Positions 14,093-20,277 of a DNA stretch of 20,336 nt are shown here, in pieces. The position numbers and the translations under genes were made by a program. The DNA lies in IMG/VR virus record IMGVR_UViG_3300042198_000011, positions 1-20,336 of that record. One strand, 5' to 3'. Origin of the DNA: a virus. Under the pieces are notes generated by a model. It had not been told where the DNA came from, did not search any database, and saw only the letters and a program-made list of their open reading frames with translations. Within the stretch, counting starts at the first letter, position 1. Every line of letters starts with the position of its first letter.

Positions 14093-14893
14093 ATGGCAAA
14101 ACCAAGCTCACGATCCGAACTCATCACATACTGTAAGAGGCAGCTTGGTGAACCTGTCCTTCAGATTAACATTGATGATGAGCAGGTCAGTAACGTTATT
14201 GATGATACTATTCAGTTCTTCCAAGAGAACTGCTATAACGGTATGGAGCGTTGCTACCTAAGACACGAAATTAATGCTGATGATAAGACAAGATTGGAAG
14301 GTGAAGTTACAACCACGAATGGAACTACAAATTGGGAAGAGGCAACAAATTATATTCCAATTCCAGATCATGTCGTGGGTGTTAGCAGAGTGTTTGGAGT
14401 GGTTGGAAATAGCATTCGCAGTAATTTATTTGGTATTGAATATCAGATCTTCCTTAATGACCTCTATGCTTTTGGATCACTTGACATTCTGAATTATTAT
14501 ATGACAAAACAATATCTGGAAACTCTGGATATGGTTTTGAACAATGGATCATTTCAACAGTTTAGATACACGATGCGTCGTGATCGTTTGTATCTTGATG
14601 TGGATAAGGATTTTCTACAAGAAGGTCAGTGGTTGTTGATTGAAGCACACCGTCTTGTCAATCCAAATGATGCTACTGAAATGTACAATGATATGTTTGT
14701 GAAGCGTTATGCCACTGCCCTTATGAAAAAGCAGTGGGGGCAGAACCTCATCAAATACAATAATGTTCAATTGCCTGGTGGATTAACATTAAATGGTAGG
14801 CAGTTGTATGAGGATGCGATTGGTGAAATTGAAAAGATAGAGAGTGAAGTCCTCAGTAAGTATGCCGAACCACCTATGGATATGATCGGATAA
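14093..14893 (+). CDS. 13: Neck protein gp13
   Basis: The start is set at ATG 14093 (MAKPSSRSELITYCKRQLGE), not the in-frame TTG at 14084, which lies in the terminator T run. At 266 aa it is close to T4 gp13 (309 aa). The N-terminus S-S-R-S-E-L-I-x-Y-C-x-R-x-L-G-x-P and the following INIDDEQVSNVIDDTIQFFQ are characteristic of gp13 in T4-like phages. gp13 joins the filled head after DNA packaging and, with gp14, forms the neck to which the tail attaches. The next gene starts 1 nt after the stop, as expected for the 13-14-15-16 block. Confidence 0.93.
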   Translation: MAKPSSRSELITYCKRQLGEPVLQINIDDEQVSNVIDDTIQFFQENCYNGMERCYLRHEINADDKTRLEGEVTTTNGTTNWEEATNYIPIPDHVVGVSRVFGVVGNSIRSNLFGIEYQIFLNDLYAFGSLDILNYYMTKQYLETLDMVLNNGSFQQFRYTMRRDRLYLDVDKDFLQEGQWLLIEAHRLVNPNDATEMYNDMFVKRYATALMKKQWGQNLIKYNNVQLPGGLTLNGRQLYEDAIGEIEKIESEVLSKYAEPPMDMIG

Positions 14894-14894
14894 G

Positions 14895-15779
14895 ATGCCT
14901 ACCAGTCCTTATTTTCCTACCTACTATCAAGGTCACCCAGGAGAACAGAACCTGGCACAGGATCTTGCTGACGAACAGATCAAGCTGTTCGGAACAGATA
15001 TCTATTATCTACCGAGGACTATTCTTAGAGATAACACACTTGATGATGTTATCTATTCTAAGTATCAAGATCAATTTCAAGTAGAGATGCTTCTACAGAA
15101 TGTAGAAGGTTTTGGTGCTCAATCAGAATTCATCAGTAAGTTTGGCATTCGTATTACTGATGAAGTAAAATTTATTGTTTCTTCCAGAAGATGGGACCAG
15201 GCGGAAGCACAATACACTCCAACGCTCACTGTTCCTGGAAGACCAAACGAAGGAGATCTTTTGTATTTCCCTCTCACAAAGGATATCTACGAAATCAAAT
15301 TTGTAGAAAGAGAAACTCCATTCTATCAGTTTGGTAAAATTCAGTTTCTGATTATAACTGCTGAGATCTATGAGGTTGGAAATGATCTCATTGATACCGG
15401 TATTGCTGATATTGATGAGATAGAAACACTATTCAGTTCTGCGATATCGTTGGTAATGAATACAGGTGGTACTGGAACATTTACTGTGGGTGAGTTGGTC
15501 ACTGGCGGAACAAGCAATACAGAAGCTACAGTTAAGTCTTGGACTGCTGCTACCAGAACTCTTCAGGTCATCAATCGAACAGGAACTTTTGTAGCGACTG
15601 AAACAATTACTGGCGATGATAGTAATGCTGTATGGGTTCTTGGATCATTTGACACTCTAAATAATACAAACAGCGAATACGATCAAAATAGAGAAATTGA
15701 AGACGAAGCTGATAATATCATAAATTGGACTGAAAAAAATCCATTTGGTGAATTTGGAAATTATACAGGTAGCATCTGA
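14895..15779 (+). CDS. 14: Neck protein gp14
   Basis: The N-terminus MPTSPYFPTYYQGHPGEQNL and the core LFGTDIYYLPRTILRDNTLD, VEMLLQNVEGFGAQSEFISK and FGIRITDEVKFIVSSRRW are diagnostic of gp14, the neck partner of gp13. It is 294 aa against 256 in T4. Much of the excess is a beta-type segment at about residues 184-254 (GTFTVGELVTGGTSNTEATV, then TGTFVATETITGDDS), which reads as an inserted or added domain before the conserved C-terminal acidic segment ending in NPFGEFGNYTGSI. The start lies 1 nt after gp13 and the stop overlaps the gp15 ATG (TGATG), indicating coupled translation. Confidence 0.93.
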   Translation: MPTSPYFPTYYQGHPGEQNLAQDLADEQIKLFGTDIYYLPRTILRDNTLDDVIYSKYQDQFQVEMLLQNVEGFGAQSEFISKFGIRITDEVKFIVSSRRWDQAEAQYTPTLTVPGRPNEGDLLYFPLTKDIYEIKFVERETPFYQFGKIQFLIITAEIYEVGNDLIDTGIADIDEIETLFSSAISLVMNTGGTGTFTVGELVTGGTSNTEATVKSWTAATRTLQVINRTGTFVATETITGDDSNAVWVLGSFDTLNNTNSEYDQNREIEDEADNIINWTEKNPFGEFGNYTGSI

Positions 15780-16582
15780 TGTTAGGATCTCATTTTTACA
15801 ACGAAATCACGCGCAAGAACATCATTGCGTTTGGAACTCTTTTTAACAACATCACACTGAGAAAGAAAAATCCAGCAAACGGTGATGTATTAGAGGAAGA
15901 GAAAGTTCCTTTGGCTTATGGTCCAAAGCAAAAGTTTCTTGCTCGCTTAGAACAAAATCCAGAGGTTGGCAGAAAGGTAGCGATCACATTGCCACGTTTA
16001 TATTTTGAGATGACTGGCATTGAATATGATGCTTCCCGTAAAACATCTCCAATTCAAAAGTATAAGACAGTCATCAACAATGATGGTGATGAAGTCAGAG
16101 TTCAGTATGTTCCTGTTCCTTATAACATGAACTTTGATCTTGGTATCATCGCAAAGTCACAAGATGATGCGCTACAAATTGTTGAACAAATCATTCCATA
16201 TTTCCAACCATCATTTTCTGTGACGTTGAATATGATCCCAGATATGAATGAAAAGAAAGATGTTGCCATCGTATTAAATGATATCTCGTATGAAGATGAG
16301 TGGGAAGATGACTACATGCAGCGTAGATTTATTGTCTACACTTTAAGATTTACTGCCAGAACATACTTCTATGGTCCATACAGCACTTCTGACATCATCA
16401 GGCAGGCAATCATTCACGAGACCGTTGGTGATGCTGCTGTCAACAGAAGAGCAATTACCAGAACATATACTCCTGTTGCCACTACAGACCTTGATGGTGA
16501 TAATGATGTAGATGCGGCTGATACAGCAATTGTAACTGCTGATGATGATTTTGGATTTAATGAAGGTATTACGATCTATTAA
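15779..16582 (+). CDS. 15: Tail sheath stabiliser / tail completion protein gp15
   Basis: 267 aa, matching T4 gp15 (272 aa). The opening MLGSHFYNEITRKNIIAFGT, the stretch VPLAYGPKQKFLARLEQNPE and RLYFEMTGIEYDASRKTSPI are typical of gp15, which caps the tail tube and sheath and docks onto the neck. FDLGIIAKSQDDALQIVEQI and FTARTYFYGP further support the assignment. The C-terminus is unusual: DLDGDNDVDAAD at residues 237-248 matches a dockerin-type calcium-binding loop (D1, D3, D5, V8, D9, D12) and is followed by an acidic tail DDDFGFNEGITIY. The gene is translationally coupled to gp14 and followed after 2 nt by gp16. Confidence 0.93.
   Translation: MLGSHFYNEITRKNIIAFGTLFNNITLRKKNPANGDVLEEEKVPLAYGPKQKFLARLEQNPEVGRKVAITLPRLYFEMTGIEYDASRKTSPIQKYKTVINNDGDEVRVQYVPVPYNMNFDLGIIAKSQDDALQIVEQIIPYFQPSFSVTLNMIPDMNEKKDVAIVLNDISYEDEWEDDYMQRRFIVYTLRFTARTYFYGPYSTSDIIRQAIIHETVGDAAVNRRAITRTYTPVATTDLDGDNDVDAADTAIVTADDDFGFNEGITIY
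16487..16522 (+). other. Dockerin/EF-hand-like calcium-loop codons in gp15
   Basis: These codons encode DLDGDNDVDAAD, with acidic residues at loop positions 1, 3, 5, 7, 9 and 12 and Val at position 8. This is the pattern of one dockerin repeat. Only one loop is visible; full dockerins have two. Calcium binding is inferred. Confidence 0.6.
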
Positions 16583-16584
16583 TT

Positions 16585-16998
16585 ATGGAAGACTTAGAAA
16601 AAAACATGGAAAACATTCTGAACATTGAAGTTCAGGATGTTGAATGCTTGCCAAAAAAAGAGGTCGTTGAAAGCATTGATCCTCTTCAAGATAGATTAAA
16701 AGATTATGAATATACGAGAGGAGAATTATACAACCTCATCAGCAAGGGTCAGGAGGCGGTACAAGGCGCTTTAGAGGTCGCACAGGAGAGTGGGCACCCA
16801 AGAGCGTATGAAGTCGCTGTGAACGCCATGAAGCAGGTAGCAGACATGACTGACAAGCTTGTAGATCTTCAGAAGAAAATGAAAGATCTTGATGCGGAGA
16901 ACAAGAAGGTCACAAATGTTACAAACAATGCGATGTTTGTTGGCAGCACCACAGAGCTACAGAAGATGCTCAAACAGATGGGTGGCAACAAAAGATAA
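16585..16998 (+). CDS. 16: Terminase small subunit gp16
   Basis: 137 aa, a little shorter than T4 gp16 (164 aa). The middle YEYTRGELYNLISKGQEAVQ, GALEVAQESGHPRAYEVAVN and AMKQVADMTDKLVDLQKKMK are the conserved gp16 features: a helix-turn-helix hairpin that makes ring oligomers and recognises concatemeric DNA for the gp17 packaging motor. A charged coiled-coil-like segment leads into a C-terminal TELQKMLKQMGGNKR. The N-terminus is acidic and variable. The start follows gp15 by 2 nt. The stop overlaps a late-promoter motif GATAAATA that serves the following genes. Confidence 0.9.
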   Translation: MEDLEKNMENILNIEVQDVECLPKKEVVESIDPLQDRLKDYEYTRGELYNLISKGQEAVQGALEVAQESGHPRAYEVAVNAMKQVADMTDKLVDLQKKMKDLDAENKKVTNVTNNAMFVGSTTELQKMLKQMGGNKR

Positions 16999-17001
16999 AT
17001 A
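16994..17001 (+). promoter_or_regulatory. T4-type late promoter motif (GATAAATA) over the gp16 stop
   Basis: GATAAATA overlaps the gp16 TAA (16996-16998) and precedes the ATG at 17028 by 26 nt. The predicted start about 6 nt downstream lies inside the first arm of the hairpin at 17001-17024. Confidence 0.6.
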
Positions 17002-17024
17002 AGTTGTTACCGTTGTGACAACTT
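17001..17024 (+). promoter_or_regulatory. 10-bp hairpin in the leader of the 69-aa gene
   Basis: AAGTTGTTAC (17001-17010) pairs with GTGACAACTT (17015-17024), with one G·T pair, around a CGTT tetraloop. It ends 3 nt before the ATG at 17028 and has no T run after it, so it is not an ordinary terminator. Read-through RNA from gp16 would carry it and could mask the start region. RNA starting at the overlapping late promoter would lack most of the first arm. Confidence 0.6.
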
Positions 17025-17027
17025 TAT

Positions 17028-17237
17028 ATGCCACGCGAATGGAATACCTCGTTTAGGGAACCGTGGAACCCTATCATTAAGAGGTGTTTAGATGGCGCAG
17101 ATCTCCACACACAAATTTACATAGAAACCGGCGATAGGTTTCACGAAATTCAAGCAGAAAAATTAAGAGACTACGTTAGATCATTAAAAGATTGGATCCA
17201 TGCGACAGAACCGGAAGGATTTCATAGAAATAAATAA
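17028..17237 (+). CDS. Conserved cyanophage-type hypothetical protein, 69 aa
   Basis: The translation (MPREWNTSFREPWNPIIKRC, then GADLHTQIYIETGDRFHEIQ and LRDYVRSLKDWIH) resembles small proteins I associate with the 16-17 interval of cyanomyoviruses. It is soluble and mixed helical, with a W-rich N-terminus and no recognisable motif. The ATG has no clear Shine-Dalgarno and sits 3 nt after a 10-bp hairpin. The stop overlaps a further late-promoter motif. Function is unknown. Confidence 0.8.
   Translation: MPREWNTSFREPWNPIIKRCLDGADLHTQIYIETGDRFHEIQAEKLRDYVRSLKDWIHATEPEGFHRNK
17229..17236 (+). promoter_or_regulatory. T4-type late promoter motif (AATAAATA)
   Basis: AATAAATA overlaps the stop of the 69-aa gene and lies 20 nt before the ATG at 17256. 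A start about 6 nt downstream would leave a short leader with CGGA (17249-17252) as the ribosome site. Confidence 0.5.
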
Positions 17238-17255
17238 AATATATGTGGTCGGAAA

Positions 17256-17534
17256 ATGTCGGTTCCAACAACTAATACAAACTATGTCAGAAATGACATA
17301 AATTGTGATCCATTAGTAACACAACCTGCTTCAACTACTATTGATGTATTCAATAGTACCGAGGGTTGGACGGCATTTCAATACAAAGATTTCAACGGTG
17401 ATTATGTTGCCAGAAATTATGATAATACGGTGAGAACACCCGGCACATTTCAAGCAAGGAACTACGATAATACTGTTAGAACTCCTGCTGATTATCAACG
17501 TTATGATGAAACCAATACCGCAGTATTAGCATAA
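17256..17534 (+). CDS. Small protein with a 15-residue tandem repeat, 92 aa
   Basis: The N-terminal half (MSVPTTNTNYVRNDINCDPL, then STEGWTAFQYKDFNGDY) has no motif I can name. Residues 52-62 and 67-77 are the identical 11-mer ARNYDNTVRTP, giving two 15-residue units. The C-terminus is YQRYDETNTAVLA. Its stop overlaps the start of the 463-aa structural gene (TAATG), so it is probably made with that protein and may be a minor virion part or a chaperone. It is preceded by a late-promoter motif and a CGGA site. Function is unknown. Confidence 0.78.
   Translation: MSVPTTNTNYVRNDINCDPLVTQPASTTIDVFNSTEGWTAFQYKDFNGDYVARNYDNTVRTPGTFQARNYDNTVRTPADYQRYDETNTAVLA
17409..17498 (+). repeat. Two 45-nt tandem coding repeats
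   Basis: Units 17409-17453 and 17454-17498 both begin with codons for ARNYDNTVRTP. The 11 residues are identical, but the codons differ at several synonymous positions (for example AAT TAT versus AAC TAC). The repeat is therefore not recent, or is held by selection on the protein. Confidence 0.85.
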
Positions 17535-18925
17535 TGGCACAGTATAGTAAACACTACGAAGATTTCCTACCGCAGGAAAAAACAAACTTTGAAGTAGTTA
17601 TGATTGCCGATAACTTCGGCAAACTTACTGCTGGAACTGGAGCAACTGCTACTGATGCCTTTGGTCGTTTGAGAGTTGCCGAGACATTTACTCTTGGTGA
17701 CTATAAGCACATCTATGCGATTGACCCAAACTTTCTTGATGTAAAAGCAAATGGCGGTGATATTCAATTTACCACCAACAAAGCAGCTGCCACGATGACT
17801 ACAACATCCAATACTGCTTCTAGTGCTGTCCATCAAACAAAGTTCTATCATCATTACCAACCAGGCAAATCACAAGTTATCTTCAGTTCTGTGTGCTTTG
17901 GTTACGCCCAGCAGAATGTAACCAAGAGAACTGGATACTTTGATGATAGAGATGGCATTTACTTCGAGCAAGTTGGTGGTGCTACTGCTAACGGAACAAA
18001 CAACGGCACACTCAATTTTGTAGTTCGTTCTTATACTATCGGTAGTGCTAGTGAAGCAACAGTAGGAAATTACAAGAGAAGAGTTCCTCAATCAGAATGG
18101 AATATTGATCCTTGTGATGGAACTGGTCCTTCCAAGTTCAATATCAATACTTCAAAAACTCAACTAGTTTATATTGACTTCCAGTGGCTTGGAGTTGGTA
18201 GAATTCGCTGTGGATTTGTTCATGATGGTCAGATTGTTTTAGCACATGAATACTACTGCTCCAACGAACTATCAGAAGTTTATATGTCAAATCCCAATCT
18301 CCCAGTAAGATGCGAGATTAGAAATACTGGAACAACTACTGGTGGATCTATGGATCAGATTTGTTCTACAGTAATGTCTGAAGGTGGATATGTTGAAAGT
18401 GGTATTGACTGGGCGGTTACTTCTCCAGCAATCAGAACAAGTATTGCTCCTGGGGGAACAAGATTTCCTCTAATGGCAATTCGTCTGAAAAATGATTTCA
18501 AAGGTTATCCAAATAGAATTAGTGTAAGACCAAACACGATTGGTATTTTTGCTCAATCTGGTGATTGCTATTATGAGTTAATCAAACTATCAAATGCCAG
18601 TCAATTAACTACATCTTTAAATGGTGGCACTTTGACTTGGACCGATGCTGATGATGATAGTGGTGTTCAATATTGTGTAAATGCTGAAGCAATTACTGGA
18701 AGTGTTGATGTATTTGCTGCTGGCATCGTAACTGCTGGAGCATCACCAAACTCACTAACTCCAGTGGCATCTGGTGGTCTAACGACGGCGAAGAAAAATA
18801 TTATCGTTCAGAATTTAGACTCGACAAATTCCGAAGTGTTTGTTATTGCTGTAAAAACTATTAGTACTGCTAGTAATGCTACTGCTAATGCTGCCGCTAC
18901 TATCCAATGGAGGGAGATTTACTAA
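17534..18925 (+). CDS. Virion structural protein of the cyanophage 16-17 interval, 463 aa
   Basis: A 463-aa soluble protein starting MAQYSKHYEDFLPQEKTNFE. Recognisable stretches are ATDAFGRLRVAETFTLGDYK, YQPGKSQVIFSSVCFGYAQQ, KRTGYFDDRDGIYFEQVGG, VYIDFQWLGVGRIRCGFVHD and PLMAIRLKNDFKGYPNRISV. It ends in a beta-rich segment NIIVQNLDSTNSEVFVIAVK before IQWREIY. I associate this type with structural proteins of cyanomyoviruses encoded between the small and large terminase genes; it has no T4 counterpart I can name. The fold seems beta-rich with a jelly-roll-like middle. Its start is coupled to the 92-aa gene, and its end overlaps the next ATG by one base. Whether it is in head, neck or fibre is unknown. 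Confidence 0.82.
   Translation: MAQYSKHYEDFLPQEKTNFEVVMIADNFGKLTAGTGATATDAFGRLRVAETFTLGDYKHIYAIDPNFLDVKANGGDIQFTTNKAAATMTTTSNTASSAVHQTKFYHHYQPGKSQVIFSSVCFGYAQQNVTKRTGYFDDRDGIYFEQVGGATANGTNNGTLNFVVRSYTIGSASEATVGNYKRRVPQSEWNIDPCDGTGPSKFNINTSKTQLVYIDFQWLGVGRIRCGFVHDGQIVLAHEYYCSNELSEVYMSNPNLPVRCEIRNTGTTTGGSMDQICSTVMSEGGYVESGIDWAVTSPAIRTSIAPGGTRFPLMAIRLKNDFKGYPNRISVRPNTIGIFAQSGDCYYELIKLSNASQLTTSLNGGTLTWTDADDDSGVQYCVNAEAITGSVDVFAAGIVTAGASPNSLTPVASGGLTTAKKNIIVQNLDSTNSEVFVIAVKTISTASNATANAAATIQWREIY
18909..18916 (+). promoter_or_regulatory. Strong ribosome site fixing the next start
   Basis: GGAGGGAG, 8 nt before ATG 18925, is the best Shine-Dalgarno in the window. It decides for ATG 18925 over the in-frame ATG 18907, which it overlaps. 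It lies inside the last codons of the 463-aa gene. Confidence 0.8.
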
Positions 18926-19356
18926 TGAAAAACTTTAAAGAAATCAAACATCTTGCTGAAGAAGCAAAGAAAAAAGAGCAAGAAGAAAAGCGTTTCTGTA
19001 AGCTCTGTCAAAAACCAGAGACCAGAAGTGAATGTTCCTATGGAGAGAAAGCATGGGATCGTTTTGCTGTTCCCATCAAGTCAGTCAAGAAAGAAGAGGT
19101 AGAATTAGACGAAGCTGCTTGGACACGAAAGGAGGGTCAAAACAAGAATGGTGGTCTCAACGAGAAAGGTAGAAAGTCATATGAAAGAGCTAATCCTGGA
19201 AGCGACCTTAAGGCACCTTCAAAGAAAGTTGGAAATCCCCGCAGGGCGTCATTTTGTGCCAGAATGAAGGGCATGAAATCAAAGCTCACCAGTAAGAAAA
19301 CTGCCAGAGATCCAGATAGCAGGATCAACAAATCGCTTCGTGCGTGGAATTGCTGA
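18925..19356 (+). CDS. Basic Cys-containing hypothetical protein, 143 aa
   Basis: Residues 1-23 form a charged helix (LAEEAKKKEQEEKR). Residues 25-37 carry C-x2-C and a third Cys (FCKLCQKPETRSEC), a possible metal site. Residues 57-65 read EEVELDEAA, which fits the T4 prohead-protease pattern L-x-E before a small residue. From 66 on, WTRKEGQNKNGGLNEKGRKS, YERANPGSDLKAP and NPRRASFCARMKGMKSKL make a very basic domain I recall from short phage proteins of unknown function, ending RDPDSRINKSLRAWNC. The base composition and the site suggest a DNA-associated or head-internal protein. That is inference. The start is at 18925, overlapping the upstream stop. Confidence 0.82.
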   Translation: MKNFKEIKHLAEEAKKKEQEEKRFCKLCQKPETRSECSYGEKAWDRFAVPIKSVKKEEVELDEAAWTRKEGQNKNGGLNEKGRKSYERANPGSDLKAPSKKVGNPRRASFCARMKGMKSKLTSKKTARDPDSRINKSLRAWNC

Positions 19357-19410
19357 CAAACACCCGCCGATAAAATTTAAATTATTATAATTAGTTTTGA
19401 GATCTCTCAA

Positions 19411-19569
19411 ATGAAAATGAGACTGAAAGAAGAAGATGTAGTGAGGCTTATTCTTGCCTGCGAACTTTATAAAGATAGTACAGGATCTGAGTATATTTGG
19501 GATGAATACAATGAACTTGTAGGGAAACTCAAAACATATTTGGAACAATATTCCACAAACGATGAATAA
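19411..19569 (+). CDS. Small hypothetical protein, 52 aa
   Basis: ATG 19411 to TAA 19567-19569 gives 52 residues: MKMRLKEEDVVRLILACELY followed by KDSTGSEYIWDEYNELVGKL. It is a soluble helical protein resembling short conserved cyanophage proteins with a TGSEY-hydrophobic-WD-x-Y pattern. The second Met (19417) is an alternative start. No strong ribosome site is visible. Its stop region overlaps the 29-aa frame by 8 nt. Function is unknown. Confidence 0.7.
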   Translation: MKMRLKEEDVVRLILACELYKDSTGSEYIWDEYNELVGKLKTYLEQYSTNDE

Positions 19570-19651
19570 TACAATCTTCAATGCTATAGTGCTTTTTTCC
19601 GCTATAGCATTTTTCATTTACTGGGGACTTACAAATGCTTACCCTCATTGA
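19562..19651 (+). CDS. Possible 29-aa membrane peptide
   Basis: ATG 19562 overlaps the end of the 52-aa gene and runs to TGA 19649-19651. The peptide MNNTIFNAIVLFSAIAFFIY, then WGLTNAYPH, is a single predicted membrane helix (about residues 5-23) with an aromatic cap, so it reads like a real tiny membrane protein. It also contains a terminator-like hairpin and overlaps the next start by 17 nt, so it could be a chance frame. Confidence 0.45.
   Translation: MNNTIFNAIVLFSAIAFFIYWGLTNAYPH
19580..19614 (+). terminator. Terminator-like hairpin AATGCTATAG / CTATAGCATT
   Basis: AATGCTATAG (19580-19589) is the exact reverse complement of CTATAGCATT (19602-19611), with a further T·G pair inside, a loop of ~10 nt rich in T, and a T run at 19610-19614. 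The stem is AT-rich, so termination may be weak. It lies 11 nt after the 52-aa gene's stop. Confidence 0.6.
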
Positions 19652-19757
19652 ACATTTAGCAGAAAGTCAAATCTGGTTAGGATTATGCGGATTTGGAGTT
19701 ATCGTAGTTCCTATTCTTGGTATTCAATACATCCATAGAAAAAAAGAGGAAGAATAA
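19635..19757 (+). CDS. Small single-membrane-span protein, 40 aa
   Basis: ATG 19635 has GGGGA at 19623-19627 as a ribosome site and runs to TAA 19755-19757. The 40 residues are MLTLIEHLAESQIWLGLCGF, then GVIVVPILGIQYIHRKKEEE. Residues 13-33 are a strong membrane helix. The basic-acidic tail HRKKEEE would stay in the cytoplasm, giving an N-out topology. It could be an accessory lysis or membrane-modifying peptide, but no family is recognised. Confidence 0.65.
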   Translation: MLTLIEHLAESQIWLGLCGFGVIVVPILGIQYIHRKKEEE

Positions 19758-19826
19758 TTTATACAAGTGTAAAGTTATTCTTATTAAATCTTAACATATT
19801 GTAACACTATTTTTTCCTACATATCT

Positions 19827-19832
19827 TATAAT
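19827..19832 (+). promoter_or_regulatory. TATAAT -10 element (early, host-type promoter candidate)
   Basis: An exact TATAAT sits 21 nt before the ATG at 19854 in a ~95-nt non-coding gap (19758-19853), one of the longest in the window. No good TTGACA lies at the usual distance; TTGTAA at 19799-19804 is about 22 nt upstream. A host-sigma promoter for the two genes before gp17 is possible. There is no (N)ATAAATA in this gap, unlike most other gaps here. Confidence 0.4.
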
Positions 19833-19853
19833 GAATGTAGCAGAGAGTTACAT

Positions 19854-20084
19854 ATGTACGGGACTTATTTCATTGTTGTGTTTTTTGCGATCCTGGTAGC
19901 ATATGCTGGGATTGAGGAAACTATGAAACTCTTTGCTTATGCTGATCTTCAACTACGCTATGCGTTTGTAAGAGTTCAGATGAGATGGATGGGTTGGAAA
20001 CTCAAGAGGCAACTTGTGAGAGATACAACCGATTTCAAAAAGTTCCTCGCAAATTACGAAAATGAACACGAAGACCTGCCCTAA
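19854..20084 (+). CDS. Conserved cyanophage-type small membrane protein, 76 aa
   Basis: MYGTYFIVVFFAILVAYAGI is an N-terminal membrane helix (about residues 4-20). EETMKLFAYADLQLRYAFVR and QMRWMGWKLKRQLVRDTTD follow, a basic amphipathic stretch expected in the cytoplasm, then an acidic end NEHEDLP. I recall close relatives just upstream of gene 17 in cyanomyoviruses. AGAGAG at 19842-19847 is the ribosome site. The last 23 nt overlap the next gene. It may be membrane-anchored and act on host membrane or protein traffic, but the role is unknown. Confidence 0.82.
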   Translation: MYGTYFIVVFFAILVAYAGIEETMKLFAYADLQLRYAFVRVQMRWMGWKLKRQLVRDTTDFKKFLANYENEHEDLP

Positions 20085-20274
20085 GTGTGGTGCTAATTGG
20101 ATCAACGAACAGCACTACTGGACGGGAACAAACAAGCCAGGTAATGAACTTGACCTGGCGGGGTTAGTATGTAACAAGTTGGGAGATGATACTTGTATCA
20201 ATCCTTGCCGTGGCAAAGAAGGTGGTGTTACATGGGAGAAGAGATTGAAAGAGTTGGAAGAAGACCACCCCTAA
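20062..20274 (+). CDS. Cys-rich, putative zinc-binding protein, 70 aa
   Basis: ATG 20062 overlaps the previous gene by 23 nt, so translation is probably coupled. The N-terminus CPKCGANW (Cys6, Cys9) is a zinc-ribbon-type knuckle. Cys37, Cys45 and Cys49 in VCNKLGDDTCINPCRGKEGG could complete the site. The end, TWEKRLKELEEDHP, is a charged helix. Similar short proteins (CPxCGAxW...LAGLVCN...CINP...KEGG.TWEKR) recur next to gene 17 in cyanophages as far as I recall. The biochemical role is unknown; zinc binding is inferred from the cysteines. Confidence 0.8.
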   Translation: MNTKTCPKCGANWINEQHYWTGTNKPGNELDLAGLVCNKLGDDTCINPCRGKEGGVTWEKRLKELEEDHP

Positions 20275-20277
20275 ATA
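20270..20277 (+). promoter_or_regulatory. Late-promoter-like CCTAAATA before gp17
   Basis: CCTAAATA overlaps the stop of the Cys-rich gene and lies 22 nt before GTG 20300. It is two bases from TATAAATA, but CTAAATA is the same core seen in the terminator loop before gene 13. A weak 5-bp hairpin (20278-20292) follows, then TTTTATT. Confidence 0.4.

Noticed and set aside
15657-15663. CTAAATA inside gp14
   Set aside because: Mid-gene and more than 110 nt from the next start. It shows that CTAAATA also occurs by chance, which lowers confidence in the CTAAATA promoters.
18907-18924. ATG 18907 as start of the 143-aa gene
   Set aside because: The strong GGAGGGAG overlaps it and is correctly spaced only for ATG 18925.
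19386-19391. TATAAT before the 52-aa gene
   Set aside because: It lies in a very AT-rich 54-nt gap with no -35 element at the usual distance, so it is too weak to annotate.
19357-19410. Possible terminator or attachment site after the 143-aa gene
   Set aside because: Only a short palindrome (GAGATCTC, 19400-19407) is present, with no T run and no repeat elsewhere that I could find.
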